58,949 bases of DNA from Chara braunii (Eukaryota; Streptophyta; Charophyceae; Charales; Characeae). Each line of letters opens with the position of its first letter. Within the stretch, counting starts at the first letter, position 1. The notes under the pieces were generated by a model. The model was not told the DNA's origin. It ran no database searches and was given only the letters and a program-made list of their open reading frames with translations. The stretch covers positions 3,815,165 through 3,874,113 of the forward strand of contig BFEA01000035.1 in the NCBI GenBank assembly GCA_003427395.1. Reading direction: 5' to 3'. This document shows positions 1-11,292 of this stretch, one piece after another. The translations under genes were made by a program, and so were the position numbers.

Positions 1-176
1 CCAACACTCAACCCTGCCCCTGCCGGCTGTTGGCCCCGCCCCCGGCCCCGCACCCGCAGCTACCCCGCTCCCCCTAGTGGTGGGTCTGTCCCCGAGGGGG
101 GTCCGGGGTGGGGCACAAAACCCCATTTTCGGGTTTTAGCCCATAGGGTGCGCGCTCTCGCTGCGCACCCTCCACT
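1..176. other. GC-rich non-coding edge
   Basis: Cytosine- and guanine-rich sequence with runs of C and G and no convincing coding signal. It contains a small perfect 8-bp stem (GGGTGCGC / GCGCACCC) around 147-170. Nothing else is recognised. Confidence 0.5.
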
Positions 177-180
177 ATTT

Positions 181-243
<63 letters not shown>

Positions 244-248
244 TTTTT
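177..248. repeat. (TTTA)n microsatellite
   Basis: About 17 uninterrupted copies of the tetranucleotide ATTT, followed at once by a run of G. The open reading frames across it are only a by-product of the repeat. Confidence 0.97.
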
Positions 249-338
249 GGGGGGGGGTCCGGAGCTGAAGTTGGGGGTGGCCACCCTCGGACCCCCCGAC
301 CCCCACCGGGGCCTCAGGGTCGGGGCTCGACAACCCTG

Positions 339-1058
339 CCTGTAACCTAGCAGGGTGGGGGCATGAGGTCTGGGAGAGCTCGGCACGGAATTAGACAGTG
401 TTAGAGAATTTTAGAGTGTTTTGTCGGGGAGTCCAAGGGTTCTGAGCATTTAAGTAGCCTAGCAATAGGTCAACTGTTATCCACATTTTTCCTAAATCTT
501 CTTGAATTTTTTTCATAGTTTTCAGATTGTTGTTAGCCGAAGCCAGGTAATGACCCTGCTATTTCAAATCATTTGTATATTCTACATGGGGCGTTGGGCC
601 CGGTTCCCAGCACGTGTTGCTCCCCACGAATAGACTGGAGCATTTGTCCCAAAAAAAAGAAAAAAAAAAAAGGCGACCAACTTCCCTATTTCCCTTCAAT
701 TCCAGCGGACTAAGGTTATGCATGGATCCACGTGTCCCAATCATTCAATCTTCTGACATAAACAGGAATTATACATACAAAATTGAGATGACCAAACTGC
801 AATCATCACACATGACATCATCCATAAAGGGAAAGAAAGACGAGAGGAACGCCGAAGAAAGGAGGGATCCACACAATTGTACAAAAGTCTGAAATTTCGA
901 AGGCAGAAACAACAAAGGCCGAAACCAGAATTTCTAGAAGATAAGGAGAGAAGTCCCCATACACCCCAGCGCACGCGCACTCTTACTGCTTCACCATCCT
1001 CCTTACTCCGATGCAAGCAGTCCGTCGCCTCACACCTACTTTACCGTTCTCCTCCTTC
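339..1058 (+). repeat. Direct repeat unit, copy 1, with LINE-type tail
   Basis: A unit of about 0.7 kb starting CCTGTAACCTAGCAGGGTGG that recurs at 1,482-2,231, offset by 1,143 bp at its start. It carries the tail shared by LINEs in this window (591-671, ending in an A-rich run) and then about 390 bp of sequence without a known domain. Copy 2 has about 30 bp near its start that copy 1 lacks. No protein of the unit is recognised; small reading frames through it are not conserved between the two copies. It could be a composite SINE-like element or a segment duplicated in tandem. Confidence 0.85.
591..671 (+). repeat. LINE-type 3' tail, copy 1
   Basis: The motif GTTGGGCCCGGTTCCCAGCA followed by a GTGTTGCTCCCCAC core and an A-rich run. 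The same order is found after LINE ORF2 remnants elsewhere in the window, so it is read as the 3' untranslated end plus poly(A) of a LINE, or of a SINE that shares that end. Confidence 0.75.
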
Positions 1059-1481
1059 TGTTTTCATTAGTACTTGATGCAAGTTGTTCTCAGATTTTTC
1101 TCAAAAAAGGACATATCATCAAAGGGCGTCCCTGCTTAGTTACCCCCCTGGTTCCGGGGCAGTCAATGCTAACAGGGGGAGGTCTTGTTAAAGTTTTTTC
1201 TCAATTTTTTTGAAAAAAAAAACTTGAGAATGCCTTAGGATTCTGGGTACTCCTTGCAACTCATTTTAGGCATCTTTGATGCTGTTATATTCATGGACCT
1301 GCAATTTTTCGATGCCAGAACGACGCTGGCCGGTGCTGGGGGGTTGCCCTATAAGCCGTTGATAGCAGGAGCGTGAGGCCTGGTAGAGAGATCTGAGGAT
1401 GCCTTGGGCCGGACATTCCAAGGGAAAACCAAGGGTTGCTGTCAGGACGACGCTGGCCGGAGTTGGGGTGAGTCGTGTTGC
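1059..1481. other. Spacer between the two direct repeat units
   Basis: AT-rich start with an A run near 1,213, then two related short stretches containing ACGACGCTGGCCGG at about 1,321 and 1,448, which suggests a further internal duplication. No coding signal is seen. Confidence 0.5.
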
Positions 1482-2231
1482 CCTGTAACCTAGCAGGGTG
1501 GGGGCATGAGGCCTGGGAGAGCTTGACAGGGAATTACACAGTGTTAGAGAATTTTAGAGTGTTTTGTCGGGGAGTCTAGGGGTTCTGAGCATTTGAAGGA
1601 CTTTTGTGATAATTGTTGCTTGAGTAGCCTAGCAATAGGTCAACAATTATCTACGTTTTTCCTAAATGTTCTTGAACTTTTTCATAGTTTTCAGATTGTT
1701 GTTAGCCGAAGTCAGGCTATGACCCTGGTATTTCAAATCATTAGTATATTCTACATGGGACGTTGGGCTTGGTTCCCAGCACGTGTTGCTCCCCACGAAA
1801 AGATAAGAGCATTTGTCTCCCCCCCTCCCCCCGAAAAAAAAAAGAGGTGACCAACTTCCCTATTTCCCTTTAATTCCAGCGGACTAAGGTTATGCATGGA
1901 TCCACTTGTCCCAATCATTCAATCTTCCGACATAAACAGGAATTGTACGTACAAAATTAAGACGACCAAGCTGCAATTATCGCAGATGACATCATCTATA
2001 AAAGGAAAGAAATACAAGAGGAACTCCGAAGAAAGAAGGGATCCACACAATCGTACAAAAGTCCGAATTTTCGAAGGCAGAAACAGCGAAGGCCAAAACC
2101 AGAATTTCTAGAAGACAAGGAGAAAAGTCCCCACACACCCCAGCGCACGCGAGCTCTTGCTGCTTCACCAGCCTCCTTACTCCGATGCGGGCAGTCTGTC
2201 GCCTCACACCTACTTTACCATCCTCCTCCTT
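1482..2231 (+). repeat. Direct repeat unit, copy 2
   Basis: Second copy of the unit at 339-1,058, alignable from CCTGTAACCTAGCAGGGTGG to the CTCCTT-rich end with scattered substitutions. Its LINE-type tail is at 1,761-1,845. At its 3' edge a segment containing CTCCTTACTC and GCAGTC is itself repeated at about 57-bp spacing (2,172 and 2,229); copy 1 has only one of these. Confidence 0.85.
1761..1845 (+). repeat. LINE-type 3' tail, copy 2
   Basis: Same tail as at 591-671: CGTTGGGCTTGGTTCCCAGC, a GTGTTGCTCCCCAC core, a C-rich stretch and an A run ending near 1,843. Confidence 0.75.
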
Positions 2232-2949
2232 ACTCTGATGCAGGCAGTCCGTCGCCTCGCACCTACCAACAACCCAGAGTTGTTATCACGCTTAGCCCGA
2301 GTACGCACACCGGGTTCACCCGTGCTCCTTAGTCCGTTGCGGCGACACGTCAACCCCGCACACTCCCCACCCGCTCGTTGGATCGCCCAACTTCGAACTC
2401 ACCTCTTCGCATGCTCACACTCGTTAGCCAATTCTCTCAACCGCGCTAACTCTTCCAAGTTTATATTAGAGAGTGATTTAATCACGCTTGTAAATATAGC
2501 AATTAGCATTTGAGCGAGATAGTCGGGATCACGCTTAGGCCGGGAAGAGAGAAAGGAAGGAGGTGGCTACAGTCGGCATGCCTAGGCCGCGGCACGAGGG
2601 ACGGAGCCACTCCCCAAGCATCGATTCGGTCATGTACCCTTCTGGCCAATGAGACGAAGGGGGAGGGGCCGCATGTTTCGACACGAAGAGAAGCCAAGAC
2701 GGAGAAGATTACAGTTACGCTCGCATTTGCCAAGAAAGGAACAAGAGGAAATTACAGTTGAGATTATAATTAAGGTGTGGCGGGAATAGAGTGCACGACA
2801 GTGCAACAAAGTGTGCGCGAGTAAGGAGCATCATTCAGTTATAAAAGAAAAGTACGATGGCCCCAAAATCCTAGTCTAATTAGAGTCCTAATTCCAAATA
2901 TACGCGCGGTCTCCCGCTTTCTTTCCAAAGAGTTCAAAAATTCAAAAAG
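2232..2949. other. Region without recognised genes
   Basis: About 700 bp. Several overlapping open frames on both strands (for example 2,157-2,513 +, 2,510-2,761 + and 2,503-2,733 -) exist because the stretch is GC-rich and stop-poor. None resembles a known family to me and I do not call a gene. A TATAAAA-like string lies near 2,841. Confidence 0.4.
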
Positions 2950-3980
2950 ATTCCCTCACATGATGATCGCACCAAAGCTCCGTGTCCAGATGGTTTCAAA
3001 CTCTCAAGGCGAAACCCGCCAAGTCAGCGTCGGTTGCAGTCCAAGTTTGAGCATTGGTGCCTGCGCACCAATAGTTGGTTGATTGACATAACGTCCCTTG
3101 AACAAAACGGTCTGGCCCTACCTTGGTGTAAACTCTGCAGCACATCCTTTCCGGCACATAAAGTCCCAGAAACAATTGTCAATGAGCACATCTTCCTACA
3201 CTACCAGTTCTCGGGCCCCATCTGGCTCGGGAGGTGGTGGGACTGTACCCTAGAAACTGTTTTCTAGGCCATATGGTGGCAACGCTGTATTTTCGAAACG
3301 GAAGGTGTTTGCCTAGAGCGGCCCAAATTTGCAGATACAATCAAGCAGCAAACACAAGTATGGGGAAATTTCATTAAATGTTGACAATTTTTACTACGGG
3401 ATCTTTGGATTCTCGTTGGTGTGGTACCACCGTGGAGTTATTTCCTGAGTTCCCATGGTGTCGAATTTAATTTCATCGTCTCCTGAAGGTTTCGGTCCTT
3501 GCCTGAGTAACTTCTCAAGCAATCTAGTGCGGCGTGGATTCTCAAGTCTCGGGCTCGCTGTTGACATCGAGCACGAATTCAGCCGTGGCTTACTGTCCAT
3601 GTATACGCTCGCCGCCTGCTTGAGACGTGGACAGTAACGTATGGCCCAAAATGGGATCTGCTTCACGTATCAAACCACAACAACAGAGATGGCCACTGCA
3701 AGGTTTGCTTGGGGGAGGTGGCTAAAGAGGCAGCCTAATGTTGGACTGGTAATCCTGTGTTCTCAACCGAAGCCCGGTAATGGCCCCAGTATCATAGAGA
3801 ATGAATCATGTCCAATTGGTTCACTGTCTATTTGTTGTATCTGGGACACGGGACCCGATTCCCAACAGGTGCAGCTCCTTACATCTAGAGTGGAGTGTCC
3901 GGGGCCGGCCCACTCGAGAAAGGTGTTCGCACCATTTCCTTTAGCAGATCAGCGCTGATGTTACAAAAAAAAAATAAAGA
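2950..3980 (+). mobile_element. 5'-truncated LINE, C-terminal ORF2 plus tail
   Basis: The only coding trace is the end of a LINE ORF2. About 3,034-3,267 encodes the zinc-binding region found after the reverse transcriptase in plant-type LINEs: motifs EHWCLRTNSWLID, LEQNGLALPWCKLCSTSFPA and NEHIFLHYQF, where the expected final cysteine appears to be replaced (HY for QC). The same order (HRCLP.N..LID, C..C, EHIF..C) is seen in LINEs A, B and C, so family membership is clear. After it come a trace of the downstream WW..R.IF segment and the LINE-type tail at 3,841-3,979, ending in an A run. Endonuclease and reverse transcriptase are absent, as expected for 5' truncation during insertion. Confidence 0.8.
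3034..3267 (+). pseudogene. LINE ORF2 C-terminal zinc-binding fragment
   Basis: A 77-codon open stretch matching the zinc-binding region C-terminal to LINE reverse transcriptase. It has the CKLC pair and an H of the second half, but HY stands where the other copies have QC. The function in an active LINE is not settled; nucleic-acid binding is assumed. This copy lacks all upstream domains and cannot be functional. Confidence 0.75.
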
Positions 3981-4139
3981 GGGGAGTATAAGTTGGATGA
4001 GTCTCTTACCAATTCTCAATTTGATCCGCCGGATGACTTGACCAAGTTTGTGGATGCGATTGACTGGACTACTACCTAGTAATCTGGCTACCAAGGCTGC
4101 CACTTACCCTTTGATGGCCCAACAATGGATATGATAAGG

Positions 4140-4330
4140 AAAAAAGAAATGGAATACACAAGGAATGATTGTAAGGTGTTGGAATATCAATGGTCTAGGG
4201 AACATTCTAATAAAGAAGAAAAATTCAACGACATCAGTAAAGGCGTAAATGGTTATAGCCGCTCTACAAACGAAGGGACTGATATTATTTGATTACAAAA
4301 AACACACTTCACCAATTTGGTTGAACATTG
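4140..4330 (+). pseudogene. LINE endonuclease N-terminal scrap, second lineage
   Basis: Reading across frames gives WNINGLGN at about 4,183 and, after about 90 bp, DII*LQKTHFTN. These are the first two landmarks of the APE-type endonuclease of LINEs (the N of NINGL and the LQETH motif, here with a stop and E changed to K). The wording differs from LINE A (VNGL, ICVQETLPEH) and LINE B (ICVQETHL), so this is probably another LINE lineage. No reverse transcriptase follows. Confidence 0.6.
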
Positions 4331-4869
4331 AAAAATCAGAACTTCAGAAGAAAATTTGTCCGGAAGTTGAGTGAAACCAAGGATGAAGTATGGTCATCCA
4401 ATATTCTCAAGCACGAAAGGGAAAACAATCCTTATACCAAATACCTTCCGATTCTAGATTGCAGGAGTGGTCCTTGGAATAGTGGTAGATGTTGTCTCAT
4501 GGACTTAGACCGCCAGTACACTACCTACAATCTTCAACCGAATAAAATGCACGTTTGTTAATTACAAATAGAATGCACGGGACGCGTTCTATTTGAATAT
4601 AATGCACGTGGGTTATATTACGAATACATGATACCAACTTTCGAAAACGAGGCCCCCAAAAAAGATAGTACCCTGTATTTGTATTTGTCCTTCGAGATTG
4701 ACATGGTGTTTGTGCAAAAATGACAGGAATGTAAACAAACAAACAAACAAACAAACAATTACATCAGCCTGTTAAGAAATGGGGCGAGAGTAATTGGGGG
4801 GGGCGCAAGTGAGCAGGAGTGATCCTAAGGGAGTGGGTGGGAGAAAGCAAGGAGTGATAGGGCAATTCC

Positions 4870-4871
<2 letters not shown>
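4331..4871. other. Non-coding region
   Basis: No gene recognised. It contains a short AAAC repeat near 4,737-4,757 and a phrase TTCTATTTGAATA near 4,588 that recurs at about 4,965 on the far side of the GA microsatellite. Confidence 0.4.

Positions 4872-4948
<77 letters not shown>
4872..4948. repeat. (GA)n microsatellite
   Basis: About 38 uninterrupted GA copies. The Arg-Glu and Ser-Leu reading frames over it are artefacts of the repeat. Confidence 0.98.
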
Positions 4949-4951
<3 letters not shown>

Positions 4952-6590
4952 TCATCCATATGTTCTATTTGAATACAACACCCATCTGTTCGAATAGAAT
5001 ATACATACGTTGTCGAGCGCATCGGTCCCGTAAAGAGGACCCTCTCGACCATGTGACGCAGGACTTCTTACTAAGTTCTTCATAGTGGAGTTTTTGCCGC
5101 TCCGACCGAGTGCGCCAACTACACCTCTCACGAACCCTTATAACAGAATAAGAATCACACGAGGCACAACTTTACCTCTGCCCAAGAGGTTGTCACCACC
5201 CTTGGACAGACGTATCCCCACTAAGCTACCGAACCGTGTGTGAAAGCTGCTCGAGTGCAATCTTAGAGGTGGTCAAGCCGAGGGCGTTTCTCATACGTTG
5301 TAACATAGGGGGTACGAGTGGTTGAACGCCTTAATTAGACTCGTACGCGAACCTACGCTCTGGGGACTGATCTCCCAAGTGTGGCTCTACACCGGTCAAC
5401 TAGGTCGGTCTAGCTAGCAACACGATACACTTCACAAAAGTAAACCAAACTTCGTACATAAATCGCGCCTAGTCCCTTTTTACATCGGACCCACAACCTT
5501 TTGACGACAAAATAAGTGAGTGTCACGCGCAACATTACTAAATAAATATCGCGGCGAGGTAGGCTTTGTCATATCGACTAGCTATACATGAATATACAAG
5601 CAATCGCAAGGATGGCGTACTATGTGGTACCCATAACTATGCAGTCGTCAATAATTTTGAGGTTCGCTGCCGACACTCAAGTGTCGTTTCACACGTGTCC
5701 TTAGGGGTTGATCCCTCGACGCTAGACAATCACAAGTGCGATTGCGATACCTACCCTCTTCCGCATACTGCATGACACCATCCCAATCTATAGCCAAAAT
5801 ATCGAGAAATCCTAGGCTACCTGAGTGGTCCGGGACCACTTATCTTTGTTATTATTATTTTTATTTGGTAAATAATTTTGATGTGACCCTGAGGCAAAAG
5901 TTTTCAGTTTATTTTTCTCCACAACATAGTTTCTTTCCAGACTTTTTGGATTTTTTTTATTTTTTTTTGACCGTCTTTGGCCCTTCCACGACAAGGTTGC
6001 CCGGTCAAACAAGGTGACTCCGTCGTCCTGATTGATAGCCCAGGAGCAATCTAATTTCTTCCCCCGCACACATCACATGGTAATTATTGTTGTATTGGAC
6101 TGAAAGATACCCCACATACAACTATAATGACCGTACGATGTATTCAGTGGAAGAAGGTAGCCAATGGTAGAAAAAATACTACGGAAGCAAGCCCTTAAAG
6201 TAGCCCTTAGGACTGCAAGAAACAATCAGCTTCTGATCAACAACCCATATCTATATTATACTAAGAGCTCTTTGAGAAAGTGGAAAATGAACTTGACATC
6301 TAAAGACAATGGGAAGTCAAGGAACTGCAAACCAGAGCCAGAATGATGGAACGAAAAGTAAGCGGATCGATGACGAAATATTTTTTTCAAGTTTTTTGCC
6401 AGGAGAAAAACAAATAATATATTTAATTTCATAGAATGACTGAAAGAATTGTAAGAAACTCGAAAAACACGAGCATATAATAAGGGCACGCTAGAAATAG
6501 TGAAACTCCTATCACGAGGTATGTCAAACCAAAACCTCTCATTTTCTACCACACGAGTCTAGGTCCAAGATTTTACAATATTTACATCGA
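4949..6590. other. Long non-coding region
   Basis: About 1.6 kb with no recognisable gene or element. 5,000-5,800 is compositionally mixed. 5,840-5,960 is T-rich. 6,160-6,560 is AT-rich with short overlapping frames on both strands. None of the frames shows a domain or a neighbour relationship that would support a gene. Confidence 0.45.
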
Positions 6591-7238
6591 ATGATTTTTA
6601 TAGAACAGGAAGAGACATTTAAACAAAACGATCATGGTGGAAGAAGTGCAGTTTCCAACTTCGCAGTCATTACCGGAAGACTGTTGAAGGACCTGATTAA
6701 GGCCACACAATGGAGGACGGTGGACCTGGGCCACGTTGGCTGGATCTACGTTGAAGACCACTCAAAGGATGGCAGCAGGTAGGGTGGGTGTGGGAAAAGA
6801 TGGGAGAACCTGATTGGGAAACGCACCCTCCGGATACATGGATCCCCCCATCTCTGTTGGAGGACAAGTTACACCAGGAGAATCCCCCGATGGATGCCCC
6901 GCGCGAGGAGGGGGTTGAAAAACGGTGGGAAAAATGAGGGGAAAGCGTGCTTGGGTCCCGAAAAACCCCCACGGAGTGTCGGCCCCTGGGAAGTCAAGCA
7001 GGCGCAGGTCGAGCAGCTGCAGGCGGTGCATGAGGGGTCAGGAGAAGAGATAGAGACTGTAATGGGCACAGGGGCGCACAACATTATCGGCCCCATGCCA
7101 GAGGGATATGTCTAGGAGGCAGGAGGTGGTAGACATTGTGGAAGGTAGTGCTAGGGATCGATCGATCGCCGAGAAGGTCCCTGTGACCCTTGAGGAGATG
7201 AAGACGAGTGGACAACAACTACCGGCGGTCCCAAGGAA

Positions 7239-7988
7239 ATGGAGACGGATGACGGTATTCCGTCACGACCAGTTGCGGCTGTAGATGTGGACCCATTCGA
7301 TGCGGTGTTCGGTCTGGAGCCAATGGCCGTTGACCTGCTTTCGGACACCGCACGCATGACTCTGGGGGGGCTACAACTCAAAATAGACAAGTCTGAAGGA
7401 GGGGAGGAGGGGGGCGCACCACTGCATATACCCATGAAAAAGAAACTGGTGGTTGTGGCTGGTTGGCTGATGGCCAACTCGAAAGCGAAATATGGTCCAG
7501 TTTTCGACGGGTTCTGGGATAGCACGTATCTTGAGTTCTTCCCGATGTTGGACATGAGCACCTCCCTCAAAGGCGTTTTGGAACACGGGATGCAAACCAA
7601 TATGACATGGGTGGAGGCGTTGCACAGATTAAATTATATTATCTTCTCCTGATTTCGACCACTGGAGACCGCTTTGCTGAAGACGGCGTCTGCAAGTGAG
7701 GAGACCGTGTTACCCGGGGACCCCCCTTCTCTTCCCGCGGATCCGAATCCGCCCGATACCGACGAAGATATACCAATAGACCAGATGCGAAAGAGAAGGC
7801 TCAGACACTTGGTGGAGAGGGGCCAGGACAGGGGGCCTTTATTACTGGACGCGGTGTTGCTGATACTGGTACGTAGGAAGGAAGGGAGACGGGAGGTGGG
7901 GCTATCCCATGTTGAAGGAGGTAAGCAAGGAGGAATCACCTTGCAGGGGCGGTCCTCCTTTTGTGTAGACCCGTGTAATCGACATTAA
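7239..7988 (+). pseudogene. LINE A ORF1
   Basis: One reading frame of about 249 codons broken by a single TGA at 7,650-7,652. The N-terminal half carries the signature shared with LINEs B and D: KKKLVVVAGWLM, then YGPVFDGFWDSTYLEFFPML, then a WVEALHRL helix. The C-terminal half (DQMRKRRLRHLVERGQ ... EVGLSHVEGGKQGGITL) also aligns with B and D. By position it is the LINE ORF1 protein, which in known LINEs binds the RNA and forms the ribonucleoprotein. I see no zinc knuckle or RRM-like motif. The ATG at 7,239 is taken as the start only because the frame opens there; LINE B ORF1 extends further upstream. Confidence 0.7.
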
Positions 7989-8427
7989 GAGGCTGCGATA
8001 CAACTTATGAAAATAAATTTATCATCATACATTGCAGAGTCCTTATAGCCGAGTGCGCAGGCCATGTGAATGGCCGCGTCAGAGCCCACTAGAATCTCGC
8101 AAATGGACGTGTTTGTCCCTTTCGATCAGTCCAAAGAAGCGGGTATGCAATGGTTCTCCCATAATCAGTTGTTGGACCTTCAGACTGTTAGGATTAGACC
8201 TAACGAGATGTGGACGAAACTAGACATGTAGAAGGGGTAATGTGCATTGTTGATAAATAACCTGCTGACAGGCGCAAAGGGCAAGGAGGAGGAGCAACCG
8301 AAGTGGGAGAATATATGGGAAACCAACTAAATAGGAACACGAAACAAAATTTTGAAGGGTAGAGATGGATCCAGTTAAGGCGGTCTATGGTAAAGACAAG
8401 ATTTGGAATTAGTGTCAAAGGGCAACT

Positions 8428-9285
8428 GATCTTGACTTATGTTCTCTCAATGTAAATGGGTTGGTCGGCATTAGACCGGAGAAAGGACAAACGATTTGTG
8501 ACCTTATTAATAGAGTGGGAGGAGGAACCGGGTCAGACATAATTTGCGTCCAGGAGACGTTACCAGAACATAATCGAATAAATAAATTCCTCTGGACGCA
8601 TAAAGCCTTTAGAGCATATGCCCCAAGGCCCGGGAGTGCAGGGGTCGCTATCTGGATCCCTTTTGGGTCCTGTGTGAAACTGATCCACTGGTGGTGGATC
8701 AAGAAGGAGGCAGATGGGTGTCAGTTTTGCCAGTGCTTCTGTATAATTTGTATTGATGCCCCCAATGTGGTAGGGGAGAGGACAACATTTTTTTAAAATA
8801 TTAAAGCCCAGATCCCAACTGGAATACTAGTTATTATATCGAGTGATTTTCACGCGGCCCAGGACCGATGGATGGATAGATGGTGGACACCGTGCCCCGC
8901 CCTACCCTACATAGAGGAAGACGAGCGAATAATCAAAGATTCGTGTTTTTCCTTCAAGTTCCTTGATACATTCCACAACCTCCACCCGGATACGTACTTC
9001 TACTCATGTTTGTGGAAAATAGGGACAGAGGGTCACTCAAGATCCAGAATCGATCTCATCCTCATTTCAGAGGACTTGCAGGGGACGCTCCTCTTAGCGA
9101 CTACTCTACCACCACAAAGTCCATACCCAGATCGGGACCACGAAATGAGCTTGATTATTTTATCATTTCACAAAAAAACAGACCGAGGATCTAGTTTTTA
9201 CAAGTTAAATGTTTCCCTCCTTCTGCATAAGTCACTTATGAAGTATCTTGAGGATTGTTGTTTTTTTTGGTACACAAATCAATAA
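8428..9285 (+). pseudogene. LINE A ORF2, APE-type endonuclease domain
   Basis: In one frame with a single TAA at 8,794-8,796. Landmarks of the apurinic-endonuclease fold are in order: DLDLCSLNVNGL (8,428), DIICVQETLPEH (metal-binding E), VIISSDFHAAQDRW (equivalent of the GDFN box, with G changed to S), SRIDLILIS and PDRDHEMS (equivalent of the catalytic SDH). In active LINEs this domain nicks target DNA to prime reverse transcription. The stop lies between the first and second halves. The same frame resumes in the reverse transcriptase at 9,679, consistent with one ancestral ORF2. Confidence 0.85.
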
Positions 9286-9678
9286 TATATCCCAATTTGA
9301 AACAAGATTGACTGGTTTAATAACGTTTTGTTCTTCCTTAATCATCAAAACTGGCTTCCCGAAGACACGAACGAGAAATTGTAATTCTTCAACAACGACA
9401 ATAACTTAAACAACAAGAACAATCGGAGGATACACACACGCAGTCTCTGAATCATCTTTACACCACCAACTGAAGTTCTTCGCCATGCAGTGATGGGAGG
9501 GCACGCACATTAAGGGTAGATTAACAGATATCAGGTCGAGGATTCAATGGACAAAAAGTTTTCTGAACTTGTCCGGGTTCGTACAAGCAGAATGGTCATA
9601 GAGACCTTGTATAACCCTCAGTAAGGAAGTGACAATGTTGTTACCACCACCCCCAAATGTGTACAGGTAGCGAGGTCC

Positions 9679-11169
9679 TTGAAAATGACCTCTTTACCTC
9701 GAGATGCTCCCAACGAAGTATGGCTATTAGGGAGAAGGAGATCGCAATTTTTCCTGAAACCACTCACTAAACGCTTGTCGGTTCATGAGAAAGAACAATT
9801 AGATCACCAACTCTCCCAAGAAGAAATCCAGACAACCTTGAGCCAGGTGAATGAGGAAAAGACACTTGACCTCGATGAACTTCCCAAGGAGTTTCGAGAA
9901 ACGATATGGGATCAGATGACTCTATATCTGATGGAGATTATCTCCATGTGTGGGAGACGGGCGACATGGGGTAATTGGTGGGCTAGGGGTCCTTACTTTA
10001 CTACATAAAAAGAGGGATAAGATAGATATCAGGAATTATCGCCTCATAACTTTTCTTATGATGGTATACAAAATGCTCGCATAGGCTTTGGCCAACCGTT
10101 TGATCCCGATTTTGGATGACTTGATTCACCCCACAAAAACGAGGCTTATGAAGGGGTGGAGGATCCAGAATAATATCCTTCTGGTAAATGAGGTTTTGCT
10201 GCTAACCAGACAGAATAAATGTGATGCAACAGTTATCTTCATAGATTTCAAAAAAACCTACCATCACGTAGACTGGACATTTTTAGAAAATGCATGGAAA
10301 AAATGAATTTTGGCCTAAAGTTACGCACATGGACCGCAATTCTCCACCATAATGCCTCCACATGGATTCAAGTTAATCGGGTGTTTGCTCAGGAGATCTC
10401 TCTCCGAAGATCGGTTTGTCAAGGGGACCCTTTGACCCCCTTCCTATTTGTAACAGTAATAGAAGCGTTGACCGCAAACCTCCGTGCTAATAAGGACATA
10501 AAGAAACTCAGGGTCTCCGTGATCCCCGAGGAAGCAATTCAAGTTAATTTGCTCTATGTTTGCAGACGACTTAAAAGTCATGGTGGATGTTCCTTCGAGA
10601 ATATGGGGGAGATCAGGCGGCTAATGGACAAGTTTACGGCGGTGTCTAACATGACAATTAATTGGGGGAGTAAGACACTTGGTTGGTGGATTTATCATCA
10701 AGGGGTGCACCCTTCTGAGCTACCGCGGATCAAATGGCTATCAGAAACAACCCCAATCAGAGTATTAGGCATCATGATGACAACATCAGGAAAACCGACA
10801 TTTAATGATGATTCTATCTTGAAATCCACACTTAAGAAAATCACTCAATGAAATGATAAATATACATCGCTGATAGGCAGAGCGCCGACCATTAACAATT
10901 TGGTTTTGGCTTTGGTATGGTACAGGTTGGTGATATGGGCACTGAGCAAGGAAGCAATTAGAGCGTTAAAGAGGCAGGTGTCGACGATGTTATGGAGAGG
11001 GCGTAACAAACTTCCAAACGTTATCAACAGAATGACCTGGTCGACAGTTATTCAACCCAAGGTTAAAAGAGGATTAAACATTCTGGACCCCGTTATACAG
11101 ATCACAACACTAACCATACAATGGATTAAGAGGCCCATATTTCCGTGGAGTGCCATGACTCTGGAATAG
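9679..11169 (+). pseudogene. LINE A ORF2, reverse transcriptase domain
   Basis: Reverse-transcriptase landmarks are spread over several frames: a VNEEKTLDLDELPKEF segment (9,679-10,008), NYRLITFL and ALANRLIPILDDL (about 10,030-10,130), VIFIDFKKTYHHVDWTFLEN (10,230-10,290), RRSVCQGDPLTPFLF (about 10,410) and the catalytic FADDL at 10,559-10,573. FADD is in a different frame from the sequence on both sides. Frameshifts lie near 9,975, 10,295 and around 10,557-10,605, with a TAG at about 10,084. The connecting segment (INNLVLALVWYRLVIWAL, MLWRGRNKLPNVINRMTWST) is at 10,890-11,169. The motif order is diagnostic; the copy is dead. Confidence 0.9.
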
Positions 11170-11292
11170 ATCGCAAGACTAGCTCCCCAGTCCCCACTGG
11201 AGGTGGATCCCTTGTCTTCGTTAGAGGATCACTTTTGGACTATTCCATGACATTCTAAAACTCAAGGGGAATCCGACCGCGGGAGGGCCAAA

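Noticed and set aside
4764-5085. Arg-Glu and Ser-Leu repeat proteins over the GA tract
   Set aside because: Pure dinucleotide repeat has no stops in any frame; no flanking gene structure.
5000-5800. tRNA or other structured RNA gene
   Set aside because: I looked for A- and B-box-like sequence and a cloverleaf and saw none that I could support without a covariance-model search.
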